Positions 34,741 to 45,098 of a stretch of DNA of 64,000 nt are shown in pieces. The stretch lies in the NCBI GenBank assembly GCA_036936605.1, contig JAUPFV010000005.1, positions 3,895,670 to 3,959,669 of the forward strand, read 5' to 3'. Under the pieces are notes generated by a model that had not been told where the DNA came from, made no database searches, and saw only the letters and a list, made by a program, of their open reading frames with translations. The translations under genes and the position numbers were made by a program. Numbering within the stretch: the first letter of the stretch is position 1; every line of letters starts with the position of its first letter. Source of the DNA: Limnanthes douglasii subsp. nivea (lineage: Eukaryota; Streptophyta; Magnoliopsida; Brassicales; Limnanthaceae).

Positions 34741-34778
34741 TCTTCAAGTTCAAGTGAATTTTTTTGCAAAGGTTCTTT

Positions 34779-36117
34779 CTAAGTTGTTATCTCTTCAAAA
34801 AACGAATTATCATCAAACCAGAAATCTCGACTTATCACAATCTTTTTTGTTACCGGATTATATAACATGTATGCCTTACTTCTTTCACTATAACCAATGA
34901 AGATGCATTTTTCAGACTTGTCATCTAACTTGCTTCTCATTACATCCGGAATATGAGAGTATACAACACTACCAAATATTCTTAGATGATGAACATTAGG
35001 CTTTCTACCATACCACATCTCATATGGCGTGCAATTCTCCAAGCTTGTTGTTGGTGATCTGTTAATCAGATAAACAGCGCAGGCAACAGCTTCAGCCCAA
35101 AAAACACTTGATAACCTCTTCTTCTTAAGAAAATATCTAGCCGTATTGTTCTGTTCTGTTCTTTCAGATACACCATTTTGCTGAGGCGTATAGCGGACTG
35201 TCATCTCATGCCGAATGCCAATGTCTCTGCAATATTTCTCAAATTCTTTTGAAAAATACTCACCTCCACGATCTGTTCGTAAGGTGTTGATTTTTAATCT
35301 AGTAAAGTTCTCTACTTCTACTTTAAAATCTTTGAATTTTGGAAATGGCTCTGATTTTTCTCTAACACAATAAACCCAAACTTTTCGTGAGTAATCATCA
35401 ATATACGTTATAAAATAACTATTAACTTCGAAAGATGGAGCTGTCATTGGACCACAAAGATCTGAATGAATAAGTTGCAGTGGTTTTTTTTGCTTTCCAC
35501 GATGATTTAGACGGAAATGAAATTTTATGTTGCTTTCCAAACTGACAAGTTTCACACACATCATCGAGATGACTAATATTTGGTAAACCGGTGACCATCA
35601 TCTTTCTTGAAAGCATCTCCAAATTTCTATAATTCAAATGTCCAAACCGATCATGCCATAATTTTGCAACTCCTTCATGAGAACTAATCAAGCAAGACAT
35701 ATTCTGATTTTGAAGAGTGAGTGAGAAAATATTATTTTGTGTTACTCCAACTTTAGCAAAAACTTGATTATTCAATGATAAGTAACATGTCATGTCACAA
35801 AAGTGAATATCATACCCCTTCATCAGTAGATTCCCAACGCCAAGCAACTTATTTTTAAGTCCATGAACAAAATAAACATGAGACATTTTCTCAATCTTAC
35901 CTTGCTATGTTTTAAATTATAATTCACCAACACCTTTAATTTTGTAAGATTTTTCATCTCCTACTTTTACTTCTCCACAATGTGCTTCAAATAATTTTGA
36001 AAATATTTTTTTGTTACCTGTCATATGTTTGCTAGCACCACTGTCTATGTACCAAAAATCATCAGTCTCTCCACCATGAGTTACAAGAAATAAAGTTTCT
36101 TGACTTTTTTTCACCAT
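34779..36117 (-). pseudogene. copia protease and integrase
   Basis: Protease: FWYIDSGASKHMTGNKKIFS (36060-36000). The integrase zinc finger is in 35886-35422 with LWHDRFGHLNYRNLEMLSRK and CETCQFGKQH. The catalytic core (35480-34779) has LIHSDLCGPM (first Asp), LRTDRGGEYFSKEFE (second Asp) and TPQQNGVSERTEQNNTAR, with the expected Glu region. The frame changes near 35900 and at 35422-35564. The C-terminal segment RIFGSVVYSHIPD, then FIGYSERSKAYMLYNP is well kept. Confidence 0.9.
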
Positions 36118-36139
36118 ATTAGCTTTGTATTTTTATTTT

Positions 36140-37040
36140 TCCTTGTGCCAATAATCGCTTTCCATATGACGAGGCTTGTGACAATAAGAACACTCAATAT
36201 GACCACGACTTGTTCCTTTTTGATTTCCACGTCCACGTCCTCTTTGCGAACCTCTAAAGTTCTAATTTTGGTATCTTTATTTCCATTGATTTTCATAATG
36301 ACCCCTTCCATAAGTATTGAAGCCTCTTCCCTTTTTTATTTTCGCGTCCTATTTTTGAGCTTCTAAAATTCTAGTTTTTTCATAAGATTGACTCTAGTGC
36401 TTGATCTAACGTTGCTTCTTTCTTTTTCTTATTTAATCTTTATTCATGAGCTTTCAAAGCCCGTTAATTCATCAATCGTCATGATGTTCAAATCCTTAAA
36501 TTCTTCAATTGAAACCACAATATAGTCAAATCTTGAATATCTTGAATCCAAAGAGCGTAGAATTTTTTCAATTACACGGATATCATCCAATGTTTCATGA
36601 TTTATTTTTAATTGGTTCACAATGGACAATACCCGTGAACAATAATAAAAAACGGATTCAAATGTTGTTTTTTGTAAACTTTCGAAATCTCCTTTAAGAG
36701 TCTGTAATCGAATTCTTTTTACCTTTTCATCTCCTTTGAATGATTTCTCCAAAATTTCTCATGCTTGTTTTGCTGAAATGGCATAAGCATTTTTTTCTCA
36801 AGCTGCTTCATATGATTGGACTCCTATATATCCAAAACAATGCTTTTTTATCTTTCTTTCTTGATTTTCTTAGATCTTCTTTTGTGTTGGTGTTAATTTT
36901 TCTTCTTCGACATCTTTTACTTCGTTGTAGCCTTTTTTTAACAATTTCTCATTCTTCTTGAGATCCTAGTAAAGCTTTCATCTGAGTACTCCATTTATTA
37001 TAATTTTCTTTTGTTAATTGAGGAACAAAAGATATAGGAA
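36140..37040 (-). pseudogene. copia gag, broken
   Basis: UBN2-type gag at 36752-36444: [30 protein letters not shown] and [13 protein letters not shown] zinc knuckle lies near 36190-36140 with a stop in the surrounding frame. It is related to the gag fragment at 24154-24700. Confidence 0.8.
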
Positions 37041-37102
37041 ACGAGTTGTTCGTCTTGGTCGAACAGAGCTGAGTTGTTCATCTTGATCGAACAGAGCTCT
37101 GA

Positions 37103-37482
37103 GACCAATTATAGATTTTAAAGGGATATTTTTAAAGAAAAAGAATAAGATCGGAGAGAACAAAAATATTTTATTTATTTTCTTTTCTTAATCTCTTTGT
37201 TTAGTATATATATATATATATGTATTATAGTAGAAATATATAATACTATTTTAATGACAGAATAATATATTTCACTAATATAATACTCTTTAAAATATAA
37301 AATCAAATCTAAACATATTTTCCTGAATAATATATTATCAATTTAATAATATATTTAATCGAATAATATATTTTTAATAGAATAATATATATTATTCAAA
37401 AATATATTATTATATTGTTAAAATATTTTGACTAAATTAATTAATTGATATATTTCAAGCTTAAATAATTATCGTCCTAACA
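37103..37482 (-). repeat. copia LTR (5' on the minus strand)
   Basis: This AT-rich segment begins TGTTAGGACGATAATT on the minus strand and ends just before the primer binding site. It includes a (TA)n run (37205-37222) and clustered AATAATATAT words. Confidence 0.7.
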
Positions 37483-37487
37483 AACCT

Positions 37488-38522
37488 AACGAGTAAATGA
37501 ACTTATTTATCCGGAACGGAACGGTGGATAAGAATCTGATTGACAAGGTTTACAGATTGTTGTCTTCTCCTAAGAAAGTCAGAAATGGATTTTGGACCTC
37601 CATTTCTTAGATGAAGTACTTGACCTTGTTGCTGCTTCAATCAGAAGTTAGAGAGTATAATATCTGTTATATCAGCTGGTAAGTTGCTGATTCGGTTTGG
37701 ATAGGGCTGTCAACTGTTCTTCAGAAGAGACACCAAATCGACAAGGACCGGACTGAGAATCGGACCGAACCTTAACGGTCCGATTCTCGGTTCAATTATA
37801 AAAACAGAAAATCGATAAGGAACCGAAACAAATAACTGATTAGAAACCGAACCGATAAAACCGATAAATTGGTATGGAATCGAATTGATAAAACCGATAA
37901 ATTGGTATGGAATTCAACCGATAAAACCGATAAAATCGTTAAAATCCATTATTTATTATTATTATTATTATTTATGATTTTTTATAAATTATATTACCAA
38001 CAATTAATAGTTAATTTCCAATTTTTTTAAAAAATAAAAAACTAAGTTATAAAATTTAGTTTTTATATCATTTACGTAAATCAAAAAATTAAAAATCAAA
38101 TTTTAATAGGATTTTTTTTAAGTAGACCGAACCGGACCGAAACCGAAGCAAACTGAAAAGGGACCGGATCAAAACCGGATCGAACCGAAACGACCAAAAC
38201 GGGACCGGACCAAAACGGGACCGGACCAAACTCGGACCCAAACGGAATCGGACCGAACTCGGACCTAACCAGAACCAAATCGGACCGGACCGAACCGAAA
38301 ACTTAGCGGTTCAGTCATGTTTTAAAAATTAGAACCTGAAAGCTTAGCGGTCCGATCCGGTCGATAAGCTTAGTGGTCCGGTCCGATTCTCTCAAAACCC
38401 AGATCAAACCGCACCTATAACAGTCCTAGGTCTGAATTTAAATTTGATTTCATCATTTTTTTTAGTTCTTCTTTTTTAGTATCTAACAAAATTTGAAACA
38501 CAGTCGCCATTAGTCTATATTT
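37488..38522 (-). pseudogene. F-box gene fragment (N-terminus), split by an hAT element
   Basis: The two pieces 37488-37693 and 38429-38522 align with 25300-25640, covering the 5' untranslated region, start and F-box of the family. The hAT element at 37702-38428 sits between them. The left end is cut by a copia LTR and the right end by the inverted-repeat copia. No frame is open. Confidence 0.7.
37702..38428. mobile_element. hAT-type non-autonomous element, 727 bp
   Basis: The ends read TAGGGCTGTCAA on the left and, as reverse complement on the right, TAGGACTGTTAT. Flanks GGTTTGGA (37694-37701) and GGTCTGAA (38429-38436) form an 8-bp duplication with two mismatches. The host sequence on both sides is continuous F-box DNA, confirming the insertion. 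The interior consists of diverged repeats of ACCGGACC and AACCGATAAA words. Confidence 0.8.
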
Positions 38523-38720
38523 AGTAGAAAATAGTGAGTGAGTAAATAGGGTAGAAGATTGTAATATTTTCACTAACTTTCAATGTGACCAAATGGTCTT
38601 TAAATACAAGTTCAGCTGTAACAAACATTTGGAATATTCTTAAAGTTTGTTATGTATCTTGATGTTTGGTAATAGAGGTAGGATGAGAGTGAGTGATTGG
38701 CAACAAGGATAGCACATGGG
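38523..38720 (-). repeat. Left copy of the 198-bp inverted repeat (3' LTR region)
   Basis: It is identical to the reverse complement of 43272-43469 except for about two bases near 38671-38674. Read on the minus strand it follows the RNase H end of the polyprotein, the expected place of a 3' LTR. Confidence 0.9.
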
Positions 38721-38848
38721 TCCTTTTAGAGGGACTCATGTTTGGGCTTTAGGACTGGCTTAGGAGTCCAGCAGGGCAAGGTGTTGAGTCTGAAAACTTG
38801 GACTCAACACCCACAAGCCCAAGGTTATAACACTTGGGACAGAAGTTA

Positions 38849-41800
38849 TCACGTGTGGCCGTGCGATGCTGCTTCTCCTTCATCAGAGCAGTCATCGTCG
38901 ACGGCGAGCTTCACCGGAAGCTTAATCTCGACATCCCCCCTCAAACGAAGCGGTGAGTCAAGGAGCCCGAGTTTGTCCCTGAGATAAGCGAATCGAGACG
39001 GAGGCAGGGCTTTGGTGAGGGAATCGGCCCCTTGATCTTGAGTTGGGACATAACGGATCTGGATCGTCCCTCCAAGCACTTGGTCTCGAATGAAATGCAC
39101 GTCGAGCTCGATGTGCTTGGTGCGAGCATGGAAGACTGGGTTCGAAGCCAAGGCACTGGCTCCCAGATTGTCACACCAGAGAACAGACGGAGGTATGAGA
39201 TGGATTCGAAGCTCAGTAAACAGTGAACGAATCCAGATCAACTCGGCAGAGTGGTTAGCAAGAGCTCGGTACTCAGATTCTGTGGATGAGCGAGAGACAA
39301 CGCCTTTCTTTTTGGAGGACTAGGATATTAGTGTGTCGCCAAGGAAGACACAGTAAGCGCCCGTGCTGCGTCGATCATCAACAGAAGAGGCCCAGTCAGC
39401 ATCAGAGTAACCATGTAGTTGGAGGTGAAAGCACGACTTGATGTGAAGTCCTAGCCAACGAGTTCCAGATAAGTAACGTAGTATCCTCTTTAGACAATGC
39501 CAGTGAGTAGAAGTAGGGGCCTGCTGAAATTGACTCAGTCGATTAACAGCATAGGCGATGTCTGGTCTGGTGTGTGTTAGGTATTGTAAAGCTCCTAACA
39601 CACTTCTATACTGTGTAGGTGACAGGAGTGGAGAACCAGTGGTTGCAGAAAGAGCAGTGCCAGGAGCAAGAGGAGTAGGACAAGGTTTGGAGAGAGCAGC
39701 ACCATGATTTGCAAGTAAGTTCTCGATGTAATTGTGCTGTGTTAGGTAGATACCTGTGTTATCACGATGAACCTCTATTCCAAGGAATAGAGAGAGTGAT
39801 CCCATGTCCTTGAGTGAGAATTTAGCATTGAGATTGTGAGTGAACTGTGTGAGGCATGCTGCATCATTGCCTGTGACCAGGATGTCATCTACATACACTA
39901 GAATGAGTAGGATCGTAGTTGTTGTAACTAGATAGAAGAGAGAGCAGTCAGCTCTTGAGTTTTTGAAACCCCAGTCAGTTAGGGTGTCATGTAGCTTAGA
40001 GAACCAGGCCCTGGGTGCTTGCTTTAGACCATATAGAGCCTTGTTTAGTTTGCACACATAGGTGGGTTGATTGGCATCTTCAAAACCCTGAGGCTGTTGC
40101 ATATAGACAGTCTCTTGTAGCTCACCATTTAGAAAGGCATTGTTGATGTCCAACTGCCTAACAGACCAATTCTTTGAGACTGCAATGGTGAGTATGAGCC
40201 TGACTGTAGATGCCTTAACAACATGACTAAATGTGTCATAGAAGTCAATACCAGGAGGTTGGTGGAAGCCTTTGGCTACAAGCCTGGCTTTATAACGCTG
40301 AACAGACCCATCCATACCATGCTTGACCTTGTAAACCCATTTGCAGCCAACAATAGTGGAGTGAGGTGGTAGAGGAACTAAGGACCATGTTTTGTTAGCT
40401 AGTAGAGCACTGAATTCAGCCTTCATAGCAGCCACCCAATTAGGATTACCTGCAGCTTTAGAGAAACTAGAAGGTATAGACATGTCCCTGTCAGTAGTGT
40501 TAAGAGTTCCAACATAAGGTAATTTAGTTTTGTGAATACCGCTTTTGTGTCTTGTTTGCATGATGTGAGTGTTTAGAGGCTGTTGAGGATGGTTAGGATG
40601 ATTTGGTGTGTTAAAGGGTAGGTCAATTATGAGTGATGGAGTGGGGCTAGTGGTAGTGTTGGTGTAGTGAGGGAGAGTAGTAATGTCAAGATCAGATAGA
40701 GATTGAGTCTGGTGGTCTAAGCAATGTTTAGGGAGTGAGTTGGTTGTCTGGTGGTCTGTTTGAGAAGTAGGCTGAGAGATAGGAGGCTCATGAGAGAGGT
40801 CAGATGTAGGACTAGTGCAGAGAGACACTCTTTCAGAAACCATAGATGAAGGTGGTGAGTGAAGCCAAAGATGAACAGATTGATAGGGAGACTGACTTCC
40901 TGGGGTTTGATGAAGGAACCCTGAGGTGAAAGGAAAATCAGTTTCATTGAAAACAACATTTCTAGACAGATAGACTCTCCCTGTAGGACTTAGACACTTG
41001 TAACCTTTGTGATTATGACTGTAGCCTAGGAAGACACATTTCTGAGAGTGGAATTGAAACTTGTGGGTTTGATAGGGTCTGAGACAGGGGAAACAGGCAC
41101 ACCCAAAAGTTTTGAGTACTAGATAGTTTGGTTTTTTGTTGAATAGAGTCTCAAAAGGAGAAATGTTGTTAAGAGTAGGTGTTGGTAATCTGTTTATGAG
41201 ATAAATGCTTGTTTCAAAAGCTTCTAACCAGTATGTATATGGTAGTTTAGATTATGCAAGAAGTGTGAGGCCAGTCTCCACAAGATGCCTGTGCTTACGC
41301 TCAGCTCTACCATTCTGAGCTGATGTGTAAGGACAGGATCTGCGTAGAAGGATACCATGTTGAGCAGCTAGGGTAGCTAGAGGTCTAAACTCCCCTCCCC
41401 AATCACTCTGAATTGTTTTAATTTTTCTGTCAAACTGGTTTTCAACAAAAGCTTTAAAAACTTTGAACACTTCAATAACTTGTCCTTTTGTTTTGAGAGG
41501 GTAGATCCAGGAGTACCTAGAAAAATCATCTAGGAATAACACATAGAACCTAAAACCCTGAGTAGATAGAACAGGGGATGGACCCCAAACATCAGTGTGT
41601 ATAAGATCTAGTACATTGTTAGCATGAGAGGTAGAGATACGATAAGAAATAGTGTGAGACTTGCCTAGCTGACAAGCCTCACAAAAGGATTTCTCATTAC
41701 TTGAACCAGTTTGAAAATTACAAGACTTCAAAATACTAAGCAACACAGACTGTGATGGATGGCCAAGTTTTCTATGCCACCCATCCTTAGACATTTCAGA

Positions 41801-43276
41801 TAGACACACACTAGGAGAACAAAGCAGACTCTTAGAAACACAGACTTGGGTATTGTAACTGACTGGATTGGTAGGTAGAGTTTGAGAAAGAGTGTCCATC
41901 TTGTACAAGCCATCTTTACACCTCCCTTTGAGCAATACTGTCCCTGTTAACCTGTCCTTCACAAGGCAAAAGGTTTTGTGAAATTCAACAAAGACATCAT
42001 TATAGTTGGTGAGTTGAGAGATAGACAGTAGATTTTTGTTTATTTTGGGAACATGTAGTATAGATTTCAGTAAAAGAGGTTGTTTATGTAAGGTTGGAAG
42101 AGAGGTTGCACCTATGTGAGAGATTGGAAGTCTCTCACCACTACAAACTAGGACATGTTTAGTACCTGTGTAATCAAGTTTCTGAGTGAGCTGGTTGGTA
42201 CTACCTGTGACATGGTGGCTGGCTCCACTGTCAGCATACCAGACTCCATCAGATGGTGTATCCTGTGCTGCAACCAAAGCACTATGATCACCTTCTGACT
42301 TAGGGTGTTCTGAAGAAGTAGAACCCATGACAGAGGGGTCATCTCTGTAGTAACACACTACAGCAGAATGACCATATCTGCTGCATATCTGACATGTTGG
42401 TTTGTTTTGGGAAAATCTTCCACCCCTGCCTCTATAAGAGTTGCCTCTTCCTCTGTAGTTAGGATTGAATCTGCCCCTGTAGTTTCTGTTGTAGCTTTTG
42501 TTCTGCCCATAGTTCTGTCCAGAGTAGTTCCTTTGATTGACATTGTTAGCTTGTTGCTTTGTGTCACTCCTTTGAGCATAATTGATGTTTGATAAGTTGA
42601 CTGTGGACATTGTATTTTGCAGATCATTGAGCTGCTCCAGCCTGCTTTCAAAGGTCAAGAGACTTGTCTGCAGATCAAGCAAGGAGAGTCTGTCCTTGTC
42701 AGCCAGACTGACCACAATTGGTGTATAGTCACCATCAAGGCCTGCAAGCACCTGAGTGATCAGGTCGTCCATGGAGGTAAGACATCCTGCCAAAATTAGG
42801 TTATCAAAAATCATTTTCATCTTATTCAAATAGTCAGACATTGTTGTGGACCCTTTTCGGGTCTTTTGAAACTTTGCTTTGAAATAAGTGATTCTGGCTC
42901 TTGTCTGAGAGCCAGATAGCTTTCCAGCTGCCTCCCAAAGACCTTTAGAGGTCTATTCCTACATCAACTGAGCTGCTATTTCAGGGCTCATGGTGGAATA
43001 CAACCAACCAAGCAGCAGTTGGTCCTTGGAGATCCAATCTTCATAGTTTGGGTTCTCTAAAATGTTGCCTTCAGTGTCAACAGAATGTTTGGGAGGACAG
43101 ATCTTCTCTCCTGAGATGTATCCTCCCAACTTGTTACCTTTAATCATAGGTAACACAACAGTCCTCCAAAGGAGGTAATTACTTCTATCAAGTCTAATGC
43201 TGTTAGCATTGTTTGTTGAGTGCAGTTGAAGGCTTCTTGGAGCAGTAGCAGTGCTGTTGGGAATGATGGAGCCCAT
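38849..43276 (-). pseudogene. copia Gag-Pol polyprotein with four stop codons
   Basis: It reads through in one frame from ATG 43276 (MGSIIPNSTATAPRSLQLHS) with only four stops: two near 42957-42951, one at 41249-41251 and one just below 39320. Gag is 43276-42400 with a zinc knuckle CQICSRYGHSAVVC; protease has WYADSGASHHVTG; integrase has WHRKLGHPSQSVL, LIHTDVWGPSP, IQSDWGGEFRPLA and SAQNGRAERKHR; reverse transcriptase (40600-39700) has WVYKVKHGMDGSVQRYKARL, KQAPRAWFSKL and VYVDDILVTGN; RNase H ends at 38849 after STESEYRALAN and TKHIELDVHFIRDQVLGG. It is close to the RE1-like copia type. The native gag start may be lost with the replaced 5' end. Confidence 0.92.
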
Positions 43277-43469
43277 GTGCTATCCTTGTTGCCAATCACT
43301 CACTCTCATCCTACCTCTGTTGCCAAACATCAAGATACATAACAAACTTTAAGAATATTCCAAATGTTTGTTACAGCTGAACTTGTATTTAAAGACCATT
43401 TGGTCACATTGAAAGTTAGTGAAAATATTACAATCTTCTACCCTATTTACTCACTCACTATTTTCTACT
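43272..43469 (+). repeat. Right copy of the 198-bp inverted repeat
   Basis: This lies in the wrong orientation for a 5' LTR of the minus-strand element. Its inner edge contains the CAT that serves as the gag ATG on the minus strand. The bases after it (TGGTATCAGAGCC at 43470) look like a plus-strand primer binding site belonging to the TRIM-like remnant. Confidence 0.9.
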
Positions 43470-43756
43470 TGGTATCAGAGCCATATAAGGCTTAACCGCC
43501 GAAGTTCCAGCAAATTAATGGGATAAAGTTTAAGGGGGAATGTGAAGAATAAACTTCATCCCATAGAGGACCCCCAATCCCACATTGCTAACAAGGACCA
43601 TAAAAGAGTGTATATAAGTGTGAGCCCACCTCAACTAGCAAGAGGCCTTTTGGGAGTACACCCAAGAGCAAACCCGTGCGCGCCTACGAGCGCAAAATGG
43701 ACAATATCTCGCTAGTCCGTGAGGTCGGTTCACACACTCGCACACCAATTCTAACA
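43470..43756 (+). mobile_element. TRIM-like retroelement remnant (3' half)
   Basis: The primer binding site TGGTATCAGAGCC (43470), a ~45-bp interior, a polypurine tract AAGTTTAAGGGGGAA (43526-43540) and a 216-bp LTR (43541-43756, TGTGAAGAATAAAC to TTCTAACA) give a very short element typical of TRIMs. The 5' LTR is absent; its place is taken by the copia inverted repeat, pointing to recombination at the LTR/primer-site junction. Confidence 0.7.
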
Positions 43757-43844
43757 TATTTTAAGAAAATATATGTATTAAAACACAACCGAATAGATAA
43801 AAAATAAGAACATTACCCGAATGCTTATCCATGAGTACTGTTTT

Positions 43845-43862
43845 CTCTACCGTTTAGATATA
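43845..43862. repeat. Putative target duplication, 3' side of nucleocapsid-like copy 2
   Basis: CTCTACCGTTTAGATATA matches 45081-45098 at 15 of 18 positions. It sits directly beyond an 8-T tract (43865-43872) that is the A tail on the minus strand. Confidence 0.65.
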
Positions 43863-45080
43863 TATTTTTTTTCTTACTTAATTAAACTTTTAAGTCCTTT
43901 TCTTTCTGATACGAGTAAGAAGCTTGTTTCGTTGTGAAGTACTTAAAAATGTTTGAAGCGTAGTCCTTGTAAATCTCTTTAGCATCATCTCTGAGGATGC
44001 TTAGAGCTGCAATATCCAAAATATGCTCTTTCCCGATACCACCACAATTCATTCCCAAGTTCCCCAGGATGCATACTACATCTGCACAATTTTTTGTTTG
44101 GAGCAAAGAAAACATTCTAGGATTGTAGAGTCGAGCATACTTGTAGGTTTCTCTTTTTCTTTCAAGATATTTGTCGTTCATATATTCTGTTAAAATCTTC
44201 GCAAGCTGAGTTAGTATGCCTTGAGTTGATGATGTTTTCAATGCAGATAGGAGAAATTTTGGTTCAATACTAAGACCAACACAGCATTTGCAGAAAAGTC
44301 CTATAATATGCATCCCTGTAAAACTCAGAGGCTGTTCAAACAACATTTGGGCCATTCCTCTGCCCTCTGACACATCTGGGAGACTATAAAGTATGGCACC
44401 TAATGTGTTTCTTAATAGAGGGTTTGTCTGGAAGTGTCTTCGAACTGTATCCACTGCAACAGGCCAAGCTTTGTACTGTCCAATTGTAAATACTTGGTTG
44501 GTAAATTTCTTGTATCCCTTAATCAGATATCCTTGAGCGATTGTCCATGACTTTTCTTCTTTCGTGAAAAGCTTTAGAAGTGATGCTGCAAGAAATTCTC
44601 CTTGTCTTGCAACTTCAACTTTCTCAGCTTAGTTCTTGGGCTCTTCAAAAACTACAAGTTGTTCTCCAACTGTAAATACAAGTTGTTTGGGAATATCCGT
44701 TTGGTTACACTCAACTCTGACCTCATATTCCAAGTTAGTAAGAGGATATCGAAAGCTGTTCTTTCAGTCACTCCAGTTTGCAACTCTTTATGAAGTTGGA
44801 GGGACTTAGCAACCATCTAGTCGGTAGTAAGAACAGATAGTGGATATGAGTTTGTGTTGAGTATCATGTCATCGAACCCTTCATCTTCTGACAGCCCCAC
44901 ATGAGTTATCGCTGGTACCGTGTTAGCATTAGCATCCATGTTCAGTTAGAGCTGTTGTTTGGAAATTTATTGCGATGGGAAGAAGAATCTTAGGCAAGAT
45001 AAGGGCTGCGACGGCTCTGGCTTCTTGAACCTTAGCGTAGATTTTTGAGGGACAAGGTTAAAGTTGTTTTTGAGTGTAAT
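43863..45080 (-). pseudogene. Endogenous rhabdovirus nucleocapsid-like sequence, copy 2 (retroposed mRNA)
   Basis: On the minus strand there is a leader of ~140 nt (45080-44940), a start ATG at 44939-44937, and a frame that is broken by a TAG at 44819-44817, a frame change around 44730 and a stop near 44630. It is then open for 190 codons from 44454 to the stop at 43884-43882. Blocks include MLFEQPLSFTGMHIIGLFCK, RKRETYKYARLYNP and LLQTKNCADVVCILGNLG, which I associate with the nucleocapsid protein of plant rhabdoviruses (cytorhabdo/varicosavirus type), the RNA-coating protein of the virion. About 350 residues is shorter than the usual ~400-460. Just after the stop comes TAAGAAAAAAAA, like a rhabdovirus gene end. 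It could instead be a processed host pseudogene. Confidence 0.62.
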
Positions 45081-45098
45081 CTCTACGGTTTACATATT
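45081..45098. repeat. Putative target duplication, 5' side of nucleocapsid-like copy 2
   Basis: CTCTACGGTTTACATATT. Its last 9 bases double as the left target duplication of MULE D, so the MULE landed at the edge of the older duplication. Confidence 0.65.

Larger units (their letters stand above)
28000..34750 (+). mobile_element. Ty3/gypsy (Tat-like) retrotransposon, degenerate
   Basis: The probable primer binding site TGGTGACCACAGTG is at 28311, preceded by an LTR whose left limit I cannot fix. The order gag, protease, reverse transcriptase, RNase H, integrase on the plus strand is that of Ty3/gypsy. After integrase comes CTACCCTGGTGGCGCAGGGA (33516-33535), a segment I associate with plant Tat/Ogre-type elements, and a minus-strand coiled-coil ORF, another Tat trait. 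The 3' LTR is missing: the element abuts a truncated copia near 34750. Stops and shifts throughout show it is dead. Confidence 0.8.
34770..37482 (-). mobile_element. Truncated Ty1/copia retrotransposon
   Basis: On the minus strand, a ~380-bp LTR (37482-37103, beginning TGTTAGGACGATAA) is followed by a primer binding site TGGTCTCAGAGC (about 37096), gag, protease and integrase. Sequence stops after integrase near 34770: reverse transcriptase, RNase H and the 3' LTR are missing, and gypsy sequence continues to the left. On the right it abuts an F-box fragment. It is probably a deletion product. Confidence 0.85.
38523..43469 (-). mobile_element. Ty1/copia retrotransposon bounded by inverted terminal repeats
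   Basis: A nearly intact copia polyprotein on the minus strand is bounded by two 198-bp blocks (38523-38720 and 43272-43469) that are about 99% identical but in opposite orientation; a normal LTR pair would be direct. Each block contains LTR-like sequence starting TGTTGCCAATCAC plus about 17 bp of internal sequence (with CCCATGTGCTATCC). On the minus strand the left block fits a true 3' LTR; the right block looks like a 3' end in the wrong orientation, replacing the 5' LTR, primer site and gag start. Host F-box sequence lies to the left and a TRIM-like remnant to the right. Confidence 0.85.
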
